Shown one piece after another: positions 18,754 to 27,811 of a DNA stretch of 64,000 bases. Position numbers and translations under genes: made by a program. The DNA lies in NCBI RefSeq assembly GCF_014645135.1, contig NZ_BMLH01000005.1, forward strand, positions 62,001 to 126,000. Direction: 5' to 3'. This DNA comes from Rheinheimera tangshanensis (GTDB lineage Bacteria > Pseudomonadota > Gammaproteobacteria > Enterobacterales > Alteromonadaceae). Under the pieces are notes generated by a model. The model had not been told where the DNA came from, made no database searches, and was given only the letters and a program-made list of their open reading frames with translations. Numbering within the stretch: the first letter of the stretch is position 1; every line of letters starts with the position of its first letter.

Positions 18754-19785
18754 ATGCGGGTTTTGTATGGTGTGCAGGCAACAGGCAATGGACATATCAG
18801 CAGAGCCCGCGCTGTGGGAAAATACCTTCAGGCCGAAGGCATAGCAGTCGATTTCTTATTTTCCGGTCGTCCGGCTGATCAATTATTTGATATGCAGCAA
18901 TTTGGCGACTATCAGCTGAAAGCAGGCCTGACTTTTGTGACAGAACAAGGCCAAATTAATTATTTAAAAACAGCTTTGCGCGCCAAACCTCTTGAACTGT
19001 GGCGTGATATACGGCAACTGGATTGTTCGCCTTATGATCTAGTCCTAACCGACTTCGAACCTGTCACCGCCTGGGCGGCGCGGCTTCAGAAAAAGCGCTC
19101 TGTTGCCTTTGGCCATCAGTACGCGTTTTTACATCAAATTCCACAAGCTGATTCCACGCCACTGAGTCGTAGCATCTTTAAATTTTTTGCACCAGGCCAA
19201 CAACAAATTGGCTTACACTGGCATCATTTTAATCAGCCTATTTTGCCACCTATTGTTGATTTAGAGCCTGCGGAAAATACCGCAGAGCCGGACAAAGTGC
19301 TGGTCTATCTGCCGTTTGAAGATCAAAACAAAGTGCTGCAGTGGTTACACCCTTTAACTCAGTACCAGTTTTATCTGTATGGCCCGGGGTTGAGTAAAAG
19401 CCAAAGTGGGCATATTCAATGCTCAGGCCCTTGCGTAGAACAGTTTAAACATGACTTGAGGCAATCTTACGCGGTGATCAGCAACGCAGGTTTTGAGCTG
19501 GTCAGCGAAGCATTGCAACTGCAAAAACGCATCTTAGTCAAAGCATTACAAGGCCAAATGGAGCAGCAATCCAACGCACTGGCACTGAACCAACTGCAGC
19601 TGGGCCAAAGTACTAAGATTTTGAATACAGATGTGATCAAAACCTGGTTAACCTCACCATCACACAGCAGTAAAGTGCAGTATGCCAATGTGGCGCAGGC
19701 ATTAGCTAAATGGATCCGCGCCGGTGCCTGCCCTACTGAATTAAGCCAGATGAATTTATGGCACGACAGGTCAGCCCAGACTTAA
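18754..19785 (+). CDS. MJ1255/VC2487-family glycosyltransferase
   Basis: This is a GT-B-type glycosyltransferase of 343 residues. The N-terminal patch RVLYGVQATGNGHISRARAV is the family signature, shared with UDP-glycosyltransferases of the MurG/MGD type, and a C-terminal glycine/asparagine motif (VISNAGFELVSEALQL) fits the nucleotide-sugar site. Acceptor and product are unknown. AGGAG at 18742-18746 supports the ATG at 18754; longer frames overlap tdk. It is probably co-transcribed with tdk. Confidence 0.87.
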   Translation: MRVLYGVQATGNGHISRARAVGKYLQAEGIAVDFLFSGRPADQLFDMQQFGDYQLKAGLTFVTEQGQINYLKTALRAKPLELWRDIRQLDCSPYDLVLTDFEPVTAWAARLQKKRSVAFGHQYAFLHQIPQADSTPLSRSIFKFFAPGQQQIGLHWHHFNQPILPPIVDLEPAENTAEPDKVLVYLPFEDQNKVLQWLHPLTQYQFYLYGPGLSKSQSGHIQCSGPCVEQFKHDLRQSYAVISNAGFELVSEALQLQKRILVKALQGQMEQQSNALALNQLQLGQSTKILNTDVIKTWLTSPSHSSKVQYANVAQALAKWIRAGACPTELSQMNLWHDRSAQT

Positions 19786-19834
19786 AGGCTCTCATCGCAA
19801 AATAAAGTTACATATTCTTATTCCCGGTGTCGCT

Positions 19835-19867
19835 GAGTGTTGTGGTAGGCTAGCGGCTGTTAGCGTG
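19835..19867 (+). promoter_or_regulatory. JUMPstart/ops-like sequence
   Basis: AGTGTTGTGGTAG followed by GGCTGTTAGCGTG resembles the two ends of the JUMPstart element (AGTGCTCTGGTAG ... GGCGGTAGCGTG), through which RfaH acts on long polysaccharide operons. The spacing is about six bases shorter, and the ops core has one insertion and one change. It lies just ahead of the response regulator-rfbBA genes. Resemblance only. Confidence 0.3.
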
Positions 19868-19880
19868 AGAGTTGAGTTCA

Positions 19881-21497
19881 GTGGTATCCAAGCGAGCATT
19901 TTACCGGTCTAAAAAAGTTCTGGTCATCGAAGATTACGAACAAGTGATAGCGTACATGAAAAGCATGTTGGCGCTGATTGGTTTTGACCAGGTTGTAGTA
20001 GCCCGTAACGCTGAAACTGCAATGTCAGCCTGTCGCAGAACCGACTTCGACTTTATTTTATGCGACTATAACTTAGGTGTAGGCCGTGACGGTTATCAGC
20101 TATTTGAAGCGCTAAAAGCAGAACACTGCCTGAAACACAGCTGTTGTTTTATTGTGATTAGCGGCGAACGTCATCGCCAGTCTGTGTATGGCATGATTGA
20201 ATTCCTACCGGACGATTATCTGCTCAAACCTTTTAGTTACGCCGAACTGGAACGCCGTATTGATCGGGCTTTTCAGGTAAAACGCGCATTAAAATACGCT
20301 TATCAAATGATTGCTGAAGAAAACTATCCGGATGCAATTCAGGCCTGCGATATCGCCTTAGAGCAATACCCCGTTCACCATACTTATATTCAGCGCCTCA
20401 AAGGCGAGTTGTTAGTCAAAGTAGGCCGCTATAAAGAGGCTGAAGCGCTGTATAGCGAGGTGTTGGCTTTTCGGGAGTTGCCTTGGGCTAAGTTAGGTAT
20501 AGCGGTAGCCAAAGGCTATCAGGAACAGGATACCGAAGCGGAAGGCATGTTAATTGAGTTAGTCGACCAGCCCGAAACTAAAATTGAAGCACTGGATTGG
20601 TTAACCCGACTTTATTTAAGCCAAAACCGTGCTGAAGACGCTTTTAATACGGTGCGTGTTGTGGCTGAAGCATCTCCGAAAAACTATCTGCGCCAGCACG
20701 TATTAGCTAATTTAGCCGTGATCAACAACCAGCCTGATTTAGCAGTACGGGTACACAGCAAACTACTTGAAGCGGCAAAGTACTCCATTTATGACACAGC
20801 CGACAATATGCTGAACTACGCCCGCGCTATGATCCAAAATGCGCAAGGCTTGTCTGTGCGGGACAAACGCACCGTACTTGGCAAAGTGGATTACTTTTTA
20901 AAAGATGTAAAAAAACGTTTTAACCCAAGCAGTTACGAGCATGACAAACTAGTCATTGAAGCAAGGGTTGCGATACTGGACGGCAAAACAGATAAAGCAA
21001 AGGCTCTACTTCAAGAAAGTGAAGAGCTCAGTTTAGGTAAAACCTTGTCGCCTTCGGCATTGCTGGACAGAGCCAGAGCTTATTTTGAAAGCGGAAATCT
21101 TGCGATGAGCGACCACTATATGGGTAGTTTAAATACCCTGTCGCAAAGTGCAGATTTGTACAACAAAGCACTAAATATGATGTTTTTATCCGAACAGGAT
21201 AAGTACAGCCATAAAAGATCAACTATGATGGCAAGCCACAACGCAGGTATGGAAGCCTACAGCCTGGGCCAATACTCAGAGGCCATCAACTACTTTATTG
21301 AAGCACAAAAAAGCATGCCAGCCAACGCCAGCATCGCGATGAACTTACTACAAGCCATCAGCCAGCGCGGCCGTTTAAACGAAGATTTAATCTACCTCGC
21401 CCACAAATGCATGAACGTGATAGACGACGCCGAACTACCCAAAGATCAACGCAAAAGATACAGTTTTATCAAAGAACAAATTCAGCAGATGTTGTAA
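19881..21497 (+). CDS. Response regulator with TPR repeats
   Basis: The 538-residue protein has a receiver domain at residues ~10-130 (VLVIEDYEQVI, phospho-acceptor Asp in FILCDYNLG, switch ISGE, lysine in LLKPFSY). TPR-like helical repeats follow to the end (for example NYPDAIQACDIALEQYP, RYKEAEALYSEVL, QYSEAINYFIEAQ). It has no DNA-binding or enzymatic output, so it likely signals by protein binding. The start is taken as GTG 19881 with GAGAG nine bases upstream; a TTG at 19872 is the alternative. No histidine kinase is adjacent. rfbB follows 72 bases on, across palindromic repeat copy 2. Confidence 0.88.
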   Translation: MVSKRAFYRSKKVLVIEDYEQVIAYMKSMLALIGFDQVVVARNAETAMSACRRTDFDFILCDYNLGVGRDGYQLFEALKAEHCLKHSCCFIVISGERHRQSVYGMIEFLPDDYLLKPFSYAELERRIDRAFQVKRALKYAYQMIAEENYPDAIQACDIALEQYPVHHTYIQRLKGELLVKVGRYKEAEALYSEVLAFRELPWAKLGIAVAKGYQEQDTEAEGMLIELVDQPETKIEALDWLTRLYLSQNRAEDAFNTVRVVAEASPKNYLRQHVLANLAVINNQPDLAVRVHSKLLEAAKYSIYDTADNMLNYARAMIQNAQGLSVRDKRTVLGKVDYFLKDVKKRFNPSSYEHDKLVIEARVAILDGKTDKAKALLQESEELSLGKTLSPSALLDRARAYFESGNLAMSDHYMGSLNTLSQSADLYNKALNMMFLSEQDKYSHKRSTMMASHNAGMEAYSLGQYSEAINYFIEAQKSMPANASIAMNLLQAISQRGRLNEDLIYLAHKCMNVIDDAELPKDQRKRYSFIKEQIQQML

Positions 21498-21550
21498 AAT
21501 GACGTCAGATCACATAGTTAACAGTTAACCATGTGATCTGACCCCATTTT
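21496..21550. repeat. Palindromic repeat, complete copy 2 (core GTCAGATCACAT)
   Basis: It has the same layout as copy 1: 27-base arms 21496-21522 and 21524-21550 around a single A. The right arm is intact (ATGTGATCTGACCCCAT); the left arm has changes (GACG for GGGG, and one more near the centre), giving three mismatches. The left end overlaps the stop codon of the response regulator gene. Followed by a T-run, it could also end plus-strand transcription here. Confidence 0.88.
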
Positions 21551-21569
21551 TATTTTTTGTAGGTAACAA

Positions 21570-22634
21570 ATGAGAATTTTGGTCACTGGTGGCGCAGGTT
21601 TTATTGGCTCCAATTTAGTCCGATTTTTACTGAGTCAGCCCGGTACTCAAGTGGCCAATCTGGACAAACTTACCTATGCAGGCAATTTGCAGTCCTTGCT
21701 GGATATTCAGCACTCAGCCAACTATCACTTTTTTCATGTGGACATCACAGATAGCAAGCGTCTGAATGATGTATTTGATCTGTTCCAACCTGAAGCTGTG
21801 ATGCACCTTGCTGCAGAATCTCACGTCGACCGTTCAATTGATAACGCAAGCGCTTTTATTCAAACCAATATACAGGGCACCTTTCAGTTGCTTGAGACTA
21901 GCCTGCGCTATTGGAAGAACTTAAGCAAGCAGACACAAAAAGCCTTCCGTTTTTTACATGTGTCTACAGACGAAGTTTTTGGCGATCTGGATGGCACTAC
22001 AACCAAGTTCAATGAAAACACTCCTTATGCTCCAAGTTCTCCTTATGCTGTATCAAAAGCTGCAGCCGATCATTTAGTGCGTAGTTGGCATCGCACTTAC
22101 GGTTTACCAGTGTTAATCAGTAACTGTTCTAACAACTACGGTCCCTATCAGTTCCCAGAAAAACTAATACCACACATGCTTTTATCAGCAATCAAGGGCA
22201 AAGAATTACCCATTTATGGTGATGGTCAACAGAGCCGTGACTGGCTGCATGTTGAGGATCATGTCAGTGCGTTATGGACAGTGCTAAAACACGGACAAAT
22301 TGGTGAAACTTACCTGATTGGCGGCAGTGCAGAAAAAACTAACCTGAGCGTAGTAAAAACTATATGCTCTCTGTTGGATAAGCTGCGGCCTTTATCAACA
22401 GGGAATAGCTATAACCAACAAATCAGTTTTGTTGCCGACAGGCCTGGTCATGACAGAAGATATGCAGTGGATACTACAAAAATCTCACAGCATTTGCATT
22501 GGCAGCCATCATATAACTTTGAAACCGGACTTCAGCAAACTCTGAACTGGTACCTGAGTAACCAGCAATGGTGGCAAAATATACTGTCTGGCAATTATCA
22601 GATTGAACGCAAAGGTCTTGCTGAGAATAAATGA
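21570..22634 (+). CDS. rfbB: dTDP-glucose 4,6-dehydratase (copy 1)
   Basis: RfbB converts dTDP-glucose to dTDP-4-keto-6-deoxyglucose, the common precursor of dTDP-rhamnose and dTDP-amino sugars. It has 354 residues of the extended SDR fold: NAD motif GGAGFIGSN, catalytic STDEVFGDL (Asp-Glu pair) and YAVSK (Tyr, Lys). The end overlaps rfbA. A second copy of the pair lies on the minus strand at 57928-59888; the two are clearly diverged, so this is not a recent duplication. This copy lies nearest rfbC-rfbD, though on the other strand. Confidence 0.96.
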   Translation: MRILVTGGAGFIGSNLVRFLLSQPGTQVANLDKLTYAGNLQSLLDIQHSANYHFFHVDITDSKRLNDVFDLFQPEAVMHLAAESHVDRSIDNASAFIQTNIQGTFQLLETSLRYWKNLSKQTQKAFRFLHVSTDEVFGDLDGTTTKFNENTPYAPSSPYAVSKAAADHLVRSWHRTYGLPVLISNCSNNYGPYQFPEKLIPHMLLSAIKGKELPIYGDGQQSRDWLHVEDHVSALWTVLKHGQIGETYLIGGSAEKTNLSVVKTICSLLDKLRPLSTGNSYNQQISFVADRPGHDRRYAVDTTKISQHLHWQPSYNFETGLQQTLNWYLSNQQWWQNILSGNYQIERKGLAENK

Positions 22635-23506
22635 TGACAACATATAAAGGCATAGTACTGGCTGGCGGTTCTGGTACCAGGTTATACCCACTGACATTAT
22701 CCATGTCAAAACAGCTGCTGCCTATCTACGATAAACCAATGATTTTTTACCCCATATCCGTACTTATGCTGGCTGGGATACGTGAAATACTGATAGTGAC
22801 AACAGCTGAAAGTCTATCCGACTTTAAAAATCTGCTCGGTACAGGTGAAGATTTCGGTGTCGAATTTACTTATGTAATTCAGCAAAAACCCGAAGGTATA
22901 GCTCAGGCGCTTATTCTGGCCGAGCCATTTCTTGCAGGCTCTCCTTGCTGCTTAGTGTTGGGTGATAATATTTTTTATGGTCAACATTTTGTTGAACTCC
23001 TGAATCAGGCAACACGAGTTGAACAGGGCTGCACAGTTTTTGCGTACCACGTTACAAACCCACAACGTTTTGGCGTAGTGGAACTAGACGCAGAAATGAA
23101 AGTGCTGAGTATCGAAGAAAAACCTAAACAGCCAAAATCAAACTATGTAGTCACTGGCCTGTATTTTTTTGACAGTACGGCTGTTGCAGTAGCGAAGACT
23201 CTTTCCCGCTCCAACCGCGGCGAATTCGAAATCACTGATGTGATCAGAAGTTACATAAGCAATAATAAGTTAAACGTGAGTTTACTTGGTCGCGGTTTTG
23301 CGTGGCTGGATACAGGAACCTATGACTCGTTATTAGATGCGGGCCACTTTGTAGAAACTATAGAAAAACGTCAGGGTTTAAAAATAGCCTGTCTTGAAGA
23401 AATAGCCTACAGAAAAGGTTGGCTCAGCAAAGAACAAGTTATCGCCAGAGCTCAGCTATTTCAACAAAACGCCTATGGGAAATATCTTTTGGATACAGCA
23501 ACTTAG
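22631..23506 (+). CDS. rfbA: Glucose-1-phosphate thymidylyltransferase (copy 1)
   Basis: RfbA makes dTDP-glucose from glucose-1-phosphate and dTTP. The 291 residues carry the nucleotidyl-transfer signature [11 protein letters not shown], the lysine in [11 protein letters not shown], the metal-binding LGDNIFYG, and [10 protein letters not shown]-type loop ([11 protein letters not shown]). It overlaps rfbB by four bases. It converges with the GDPD-like gene; no clear terminator was found in the 63 bases between them. Confidence 0.96.
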   Translation: MMTTYKGIVLAGGSGTRLYPLTLSMSKQLLPIYDKPMIFYPISVLMLAGIREILIVTTAESLSDFKNLLGTGEDFGVEFTYVIQQKPEGIAQALILAEPFLAGSPCCLVLGDNIFYGQHFVELLNQATRVEQGCTVFAYHVTNPQRFGVVELDAEMKVLSIEEKPKQPKSNYVVTGLYFFDSTAVAVAKTLSRSNRGEFEITDVIRSYISNNKLNVSLLGRGFAWLDTGTYDSLLDAGHFVETIEKRQGLKIACLEEIAYRKGWLSKEQVIARAQLFQQNAYGKYLLDTAT

Positions 23507-23569
23507 CTGCAATCTTTAACGGAGATAAACAAACAACTTAACGAAAATGACTACTTTGCAGATATATAT

Positions 23570-24376
23570 TCAAAAATTGCACTTAAGATCTTTAGTAATT
23601 GTTTCTATAAAATCAACATAGACAACGGCGTCATATTTTTGAATCATTTCAGCTATGAATTTCGGATCGTTTGAAGTGTAGATAAAAATTTTAATATCTC
23701 TGCTATGAAGCCAATTCATATATCTTGGATTGTTTATCGCTGATTCAGCACTCAATGCCACAAAATATGGTTTCAAAAAAAACACCTTAAACATTTGATA
23801 CAGTACTCCCGTGTAGCCAATATCTACGTTTAGTATAGGATTTTTTATTCCATAAATAGCAGCTCTAGCATAGTCAGCAACACTGAATATCTCGACATAA
23901 ACTCGTGAGTTGTAACCAAGATCATTAATAAGAGAAAAATCATTGGTCTTATCTGTAAATAATAAAACGTCAGGATTAGTAGCGAGAATATTACTTATAT
24001 CTGCGCCAAAAAGAACACTGTATTTTTCATGAATTTTATGATCATTAATTTCTGCAACAGACAGTGAATTACTTCCCTGCTCAGGATAAGCAATTATTTC
24101 TTTAAAGAACAGCCAGTCGTGAGCAGCGACTAATACTCCGTCTTCTGATGTAATCAAGTCTAATTCAATAGCCCTTATTCCTCTCGATATTGATAGTTCA
24201 ACAGCTTCGCGGGAGTTAGTGTAAGTGTTGCATTCAATTCCCCCTCCGGCATGCGCTATGAATCTATAGGCATCTTCTTGAGGGTAAGGAGATATTTTTA
24301 TCAGGCTAAAAATATAAAACCTACTAATAGAAAATATAGCAAATAAAATTAAAATAGAAAAAAATATCTTTTTCAT
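23570..24376 (-). CDS. GDPD-like phosphodiesterase, membrane-anchored
   Basis: The 268-residue protein has an N-terminal hydrophobic segment (residues ~4-22, signal anchor or peptide) and a glycerophosphodiester phosphodiesterase-like TIM barrel. It carries HAGGG and NTYTNSREAVE in place of the usual HRG and ENT, then IELDLITSEDGVLVAAHD with the metal-binding Glu/Asp and catalytic His. The changed first motif means the substrate may differ from glycerophosphodiesters. GGGGAG supports the ATG at 24376. It overlaps the OpgB-like gene (TGATG), so the two very likely act together outside the inner membrane. Confidence 0.8.
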   Translation of the reverse strand: MKKIFFSILILFAIFSISRFYIFSLIKISPYPQEDAYRFIAHAGGGIECNTYTNSREAVELSISRGIRAIELDLITSEDGVLVAAHDWLFFKEIIAYPEQGSNSLSVAEINDHKIHEKYSVLFGADISNILATNPDVLLFTDKTNDFSLINDLGYNSRVYVEIFSVADYARAAIYGIKNPILNVDIGYTGVLYQMFKVFFLKPYFVALSAESAINNPRYMNWLHSRDIKIFIYTSNDPKFIAEMIQKYDAVVYVDFIETITKDLKCNF

Positions 24377-25731
24377 CAATAACTCTCCCCTACATGTAAA
24401 TCAATATAATAAGGAGGGGGAGGTCCGTTAAATCCGAGAGAAATATCTCGTACCCACGTTTGAGATCTTTCAGCAACATGACTCCTGTAACCTGAACTAC
24501 CTAAACCAAAAGTGTTTACATTTATCTCAAAGCCCATAGAATCGAAAACAGTGAGCGGCAGATCAAAAGGAGTTAAATTTTTAGATTTCAACTTGGCACC
24601 CGATGGAGTATATATCTTGCTAAACACATGCCTTTTAACAGACAAAGATGGAAATCCCCCCATAAAAAGATGGTCGCCCATGATCATTAACACTGTGTTT
24701 TCCAGCACCCCATATTCTTTAATTTTCGTTATGAAATCAGCAAGCGAATCACTATTGCATCGAATAACGTCTGTTATCTGGATGCCATATTGTTCAATAC
24801 AACGTTCTGACGGAAACCCTCTAGGTGCGTGGTTATCGTAAGTCATAATCGTAACACTAAATTTTTTTTGTGGATTTTTATGTAGCTCTAGTATCCTAGC
24901 TAAGGAAAAATCTAATACATCTTCATCATTTTGCTGCTTTTTACTTAATTTCCCATTAATATTTTTTATAACGCTGTAATCGTAAATTACGGCATCACCA
25001 TGATGAGAAAAAAAGTTACCCACACTACTAAAGGTAGCATCATGCCCAACAATAAACTCCGAATGATAACCATTGTTTTTAAGGAAATCATCAAAACATA
25101 ACGCATTTTTGAAGGGCGTAAGTATATTGAAATTTTGAGATATTGCGCCAGTAAATAACGGGGCAGCACATCGAGTTGATACAACTGAGCCCATGGTATA
25201 GCCATTTACCAAAGGTTCAATAAAAAAATCTTCCATAAAAAGAGTAGCTGATTCTAAACGCTTAAGTATTTCGACGTTTTTATATTCCTTTTCAGTACTT
25301 TCAGTGTAAATCCAAATAATATTCTTATTGTTACTGCCTAATATGACATCGCCGTTGCTCGGTTTCGAGTAATTTTCCTCAAAAAAATTAGACCATCGGC
25401 CCGATAGGCCAGTTTCGAAATTTCCTATAAATATTTTCACAGACACAAAAACAATGAACAAAATGAAAACAAAATACGCAACAACCTTAAGAATGGTTAC
25501 ATTAATTCGCCTATTTAACATGATAAAAAAAGTTATAATGGCAGGGCAAATTACAACCAGCTTTATAAATGTAGGAAGAAACAGATGACTAAACGAAAAC
25601 ACTCCACCTAGATGAAATGTAGCTATTACATTTCCAATATCTTGAACGCCAAAAAGACGCACCATCGCAACACTTAAAAAAATTAGTGCAATAGGTATGT
25701 AAATAACGAAAAACTCTAATATGACTTTCAC
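24376..25731 (-). CDS. OpgB/LtaS-like phosphoglycerol transferase (sulfatase fold)
   Basis: The 451-residue protein has three or four N-terminal membrane segments (to residue ~110) and a periplasmic alkaline-phosphatase/sulfatase-fold domain. Metal and nucleophile patches are IIWIYTEST (with the acidic residue) and GYTMGSVVSTRCA (nucleophile Thr region); MGDHL carries metal ligands near residue 360. Relatives move phosphoglycerol or phosphoethanolamine from phospholipids to glycans or lipids. With the GDPD-like gene right behind it, decoration of the polysaccharide made by this locus is a reasonable inference. The pair is AT-rich compared with galE upstream. Confidence 0.8.
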   Translation of the reverse strand: MKVILEFFVIYIPIALIFLSVAMVRLFGVQDIGNVIATFHLGGVFSFSHLFLPTFIKLVVICPAIITFFIMLNRRINVTILKVVAYFVFILFIVFVSVKIFIGNFETGLSGRWSNFFEENYSKPSNGDVILGSNNKNIIWIYTESTEKEYKNVEILKRLESATLFMEDFFIEPLVNGYTMGSVVSTRCAAPLFTGAISQNFNILTPFKNALCFDDFLKNNGYHSEFIVGHDATFSSVGNFFSHHGDAVIYDYSVIKNINGKLSKKQQNDEDVLDFSLARILELHKNPQKKFSVTIMTYDNHAPRGFPSERCIEQYGIQITDVIRCNSDSLADFITKIKEYGVLENTVLMIMGDHLFMGGFPSLSVKRHVFSKIYTPSGAKLKSKNLTPFDLPLTVFDSMGFEINVNTFGLGSSGYRSHVAERSQTWVRDISLGFNGPPPPYYIDLHVGESY

Positions 25732-25895
25732 AAAAAACCTTAAAATTTATAAAACCAGATACATATCGTTTAATAAAAAATAAATCATATCCCTAACATA
25801 GAGTATATTTAACATTTTTCATGTTATATAGAATTCAACATCTAGGTGAACAAGTAAATTGCAGTTTGGCCGAGATACTAAATTTAAGACATAGA

Positions 25896-26915
25896 TTAAC
25901 TCAATGTATAACCGTTGGGGTTACTTTTTTGCCAATTCCAGCTGTCTCTCACTATATCTTCCAGAGTCTTTTCTGTGTGCCAGTTCAATACCGCCTTTGC
26001 TTTGGATGGGTCGGCAAAATAGCGAGCCACATCACCAGGACGGCGTGCAACAAACTGATAAGGCACGGCAACCTGATTCACATCTGCAAAGCACTTCACT
26101 ATATCCAATACAGATAAAGCTTCACCGCTGCCTAAGTTAAAACAATCAAAGCCTGGTCCGTTAGAAAGATGCTGCAAAGCAGCCACATGACCAGCTGCCA
26201 AGTCTGTTACATGAATATAATCTCTCACCCCTGTGCCGTCTGCTGTTGGATAATCATTACCAAAAATCTGCAGCTGCGCACGTTTACCCACAGCGACTTG
26301 CGTGATAAACGGCATCAAATTGTTAGGAATGCCGTTTGGGTCTTCGCCAATACGACCACTGACATCTGCACCAACAGGATTAAAATAACGCAATACAGCA
26401 ATATTCCAGCTGTTATCTGACTGATACAAGTCCTTTAATACCCACTCCGTCATCAGCTTAGACTGACCATAAGGGTTCATTGCCACCGTAGGTGTAGTCT
26501 CTGGCAATGGACTATTTTGCGCGTCGCCATACACTGTGGCAGACGAGCTAAATACCAGATTTTTTACACCAAACTTCGCCATCACCTGACAAAGTTTAAT
26601 AGTGCCACCGACATTAGTTTCGTAGTACAACAAAGGCTTTTGGGTCGATTCCCCTACCGCTTTTAGGCCAGCAAAATGTACGACGGCTTTCACAGGATAC
26701 TGCTCAAACACTGCTGCTAGAGCATCAGCATCTAATACATCACCTTTAATCTGAATCACAGACTTGCCAGTCAGCTGCTCCACCCGCTTTAACGACTCTG
26801 GGCTGGAGTTGCTGTAATTATCGAAACTTACTACCTGCTCACCTGCACGCAGCAAAGCCAATGACGTATGGCTGCCGATATAACCTGCGCCGCCGGTTAA
26901 TAAAACATAACTCAT
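25896..26915 (-). CDS. galE: UDP-glucose 4-epimerase
   Basis: GalE interconverts UDP-glucose and UDP-galactose (and in some species the GlcNAc/GalNAc pair). It has 339 residues, the NAD motif TGGAGYIGSHTS, catalytic Ser in FSSSATVYG, YGQSK (Tyr, Lys), and the GALE-typical ends GVRDYIHVTDLA and RRPGDVARYFADP. It lies 11 bases downstream of rfbD and is probably in the same transcript. It would feed galactose units into the polysaccharide. Confidence 0.96.
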   Translation of the reverse strand: MSYVLLTGGAGYIGSHTSLALLRAGEQVVSFDNYSNSSPESLKRVEQLTGKSVIQIKGDVLDADALAAVFEQYPVKAVVHFAGLKAVGESTQKPLLYYETNVGGTIKLCQVMAKFGVKNLVFSSSATVYGDAQNSPLPETTPTVAMNPYGQSKLMTEWVLKDLYQSDNSWNIAVLRYFNPVGADVSGRIGEDPNGIPNNLMPFITQVAVGKRAQLQIFGNDYPTADGTGVRDYIHVTDLAAGHVAALQHLSNGPGFDCFNLGSGEALSVLDIVKCFADVNQVAVPYQFVARRPGDVARYFADPSKAKAVLNWHTEKTLEDIVRDSWNWQKSNPNGYTLS

Positions 26916-26926
26916 TGTAGTCCCTT

Positions 26927-27811
26927 CTAATTAACCTGAACGGCTGAAAACGAACGTAAAGCTCGTTCTAGTTGCTCTTGCCAGGATAATACCGGCAAAG
27001 ATAATGTATTTCGCAATAAAGTACTGTCCAAAGCGCTAAACCTTGGACGCATTGCCGCTTGAGCAAAATGACCCGAGTCGACAGCTACGATTTGCGCCTT
27101 ATGACTAAGCAGATCCAGCGTTAATCCTAAGGCTTGAATTGCCAGAGCAAATTCATATCTGGAGCAATAACCTGAATCGGCCCAATGATAGATCCCTGAC
27201 GTGACAACTTTAGTGCTGATCAGGTGCCAAATCACACAAGATAAACCATAGGCCCAGCAAGGTGAACCTTGCTGATCCTGAACCATCTGCAACATTTCTT
27301 TCGTCTGCATCAGCTTCAACATAGTCTTAACGAAATTAGAGCCGTAAGCTGAATACAACCAACTGGTACGGATAACCACGCTGGAATCAGCATACTCTTG
27401 TAACAACCAAAGTTCTGCCTCTCTCTTACTTTTTCCGTATTGATTGATAGGTTGTGACTGATCATGCTCCATGTAAGGTATGTTCGCCAAACCATCAAAT
27501 ACATAATCTGTAGAGATATGCAGTAATTTACTCTTCGTCAAAACGCAAAGCTTCTGCAGCTTTTGTACCAGATAAAAGTTACCCGCTATAGCGCGTTCAG
27601 GATAAAGCTCGGCTTGATCCACCAGATTATAAGCCACAGCATTAATCACCCAATCCGGAGAGAAGCAAATAAACAACTGTTTAAGTGCAGTGTCAGTCAG
27701 ACAACAAAAATCAGCATAACTCAACACCTTTAGTTCAATAGACGTTGGTGCAGTTAATCTGAGTTCAGACGCCAGTTGCCCTGATTGCCCGAGCAATAAT
27801 ACCTTCGCCAT
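26927..27811 (-). CDS. rfbD: dTDP-4-dehydrorhamnose reductase
   Basis: RfbD does the last step of dTDP-L-rhamnose synthesis, reducing dTDP-4-keto-rhamnose. The 294 residues have the NADPH motif LLLGQSGQLASEL (a changed form of GxxGQLG), the catalytic region HISTDYVFDG and the YGKSKREAE active-site Tyr/Lys. The start codon overlaps the stop of rfbC (TAATG), inside the remnant of the palindromic repeat. Confidence 0.94.
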   Translation of the reverse strand: MAKVLLLGQSGQLASELRLTAPTSIELKVLSYADFCCLTDTALKQLFICFSPDWVINAVAYNLVDQAELYPERAIAGNFYLVQKLQKLCVLTKSKLLHISTDYVFDGLANIPYMEHDQSQPINQYGKSKREAELWLLQEYADSSVVIRTSWLYSAYGSNFVKTMLKLMQTKEMLQMVQDQQGSPCWAYGLSCVIWHLISTKVVTSGIYHWADSGYCSRYEFALAIQALGLTLDLLSHKAQIVAVDSGHFAQAAMRPRFSALDSTLLRNTLSLPVLSWQEQLERALRSFSAVQVN

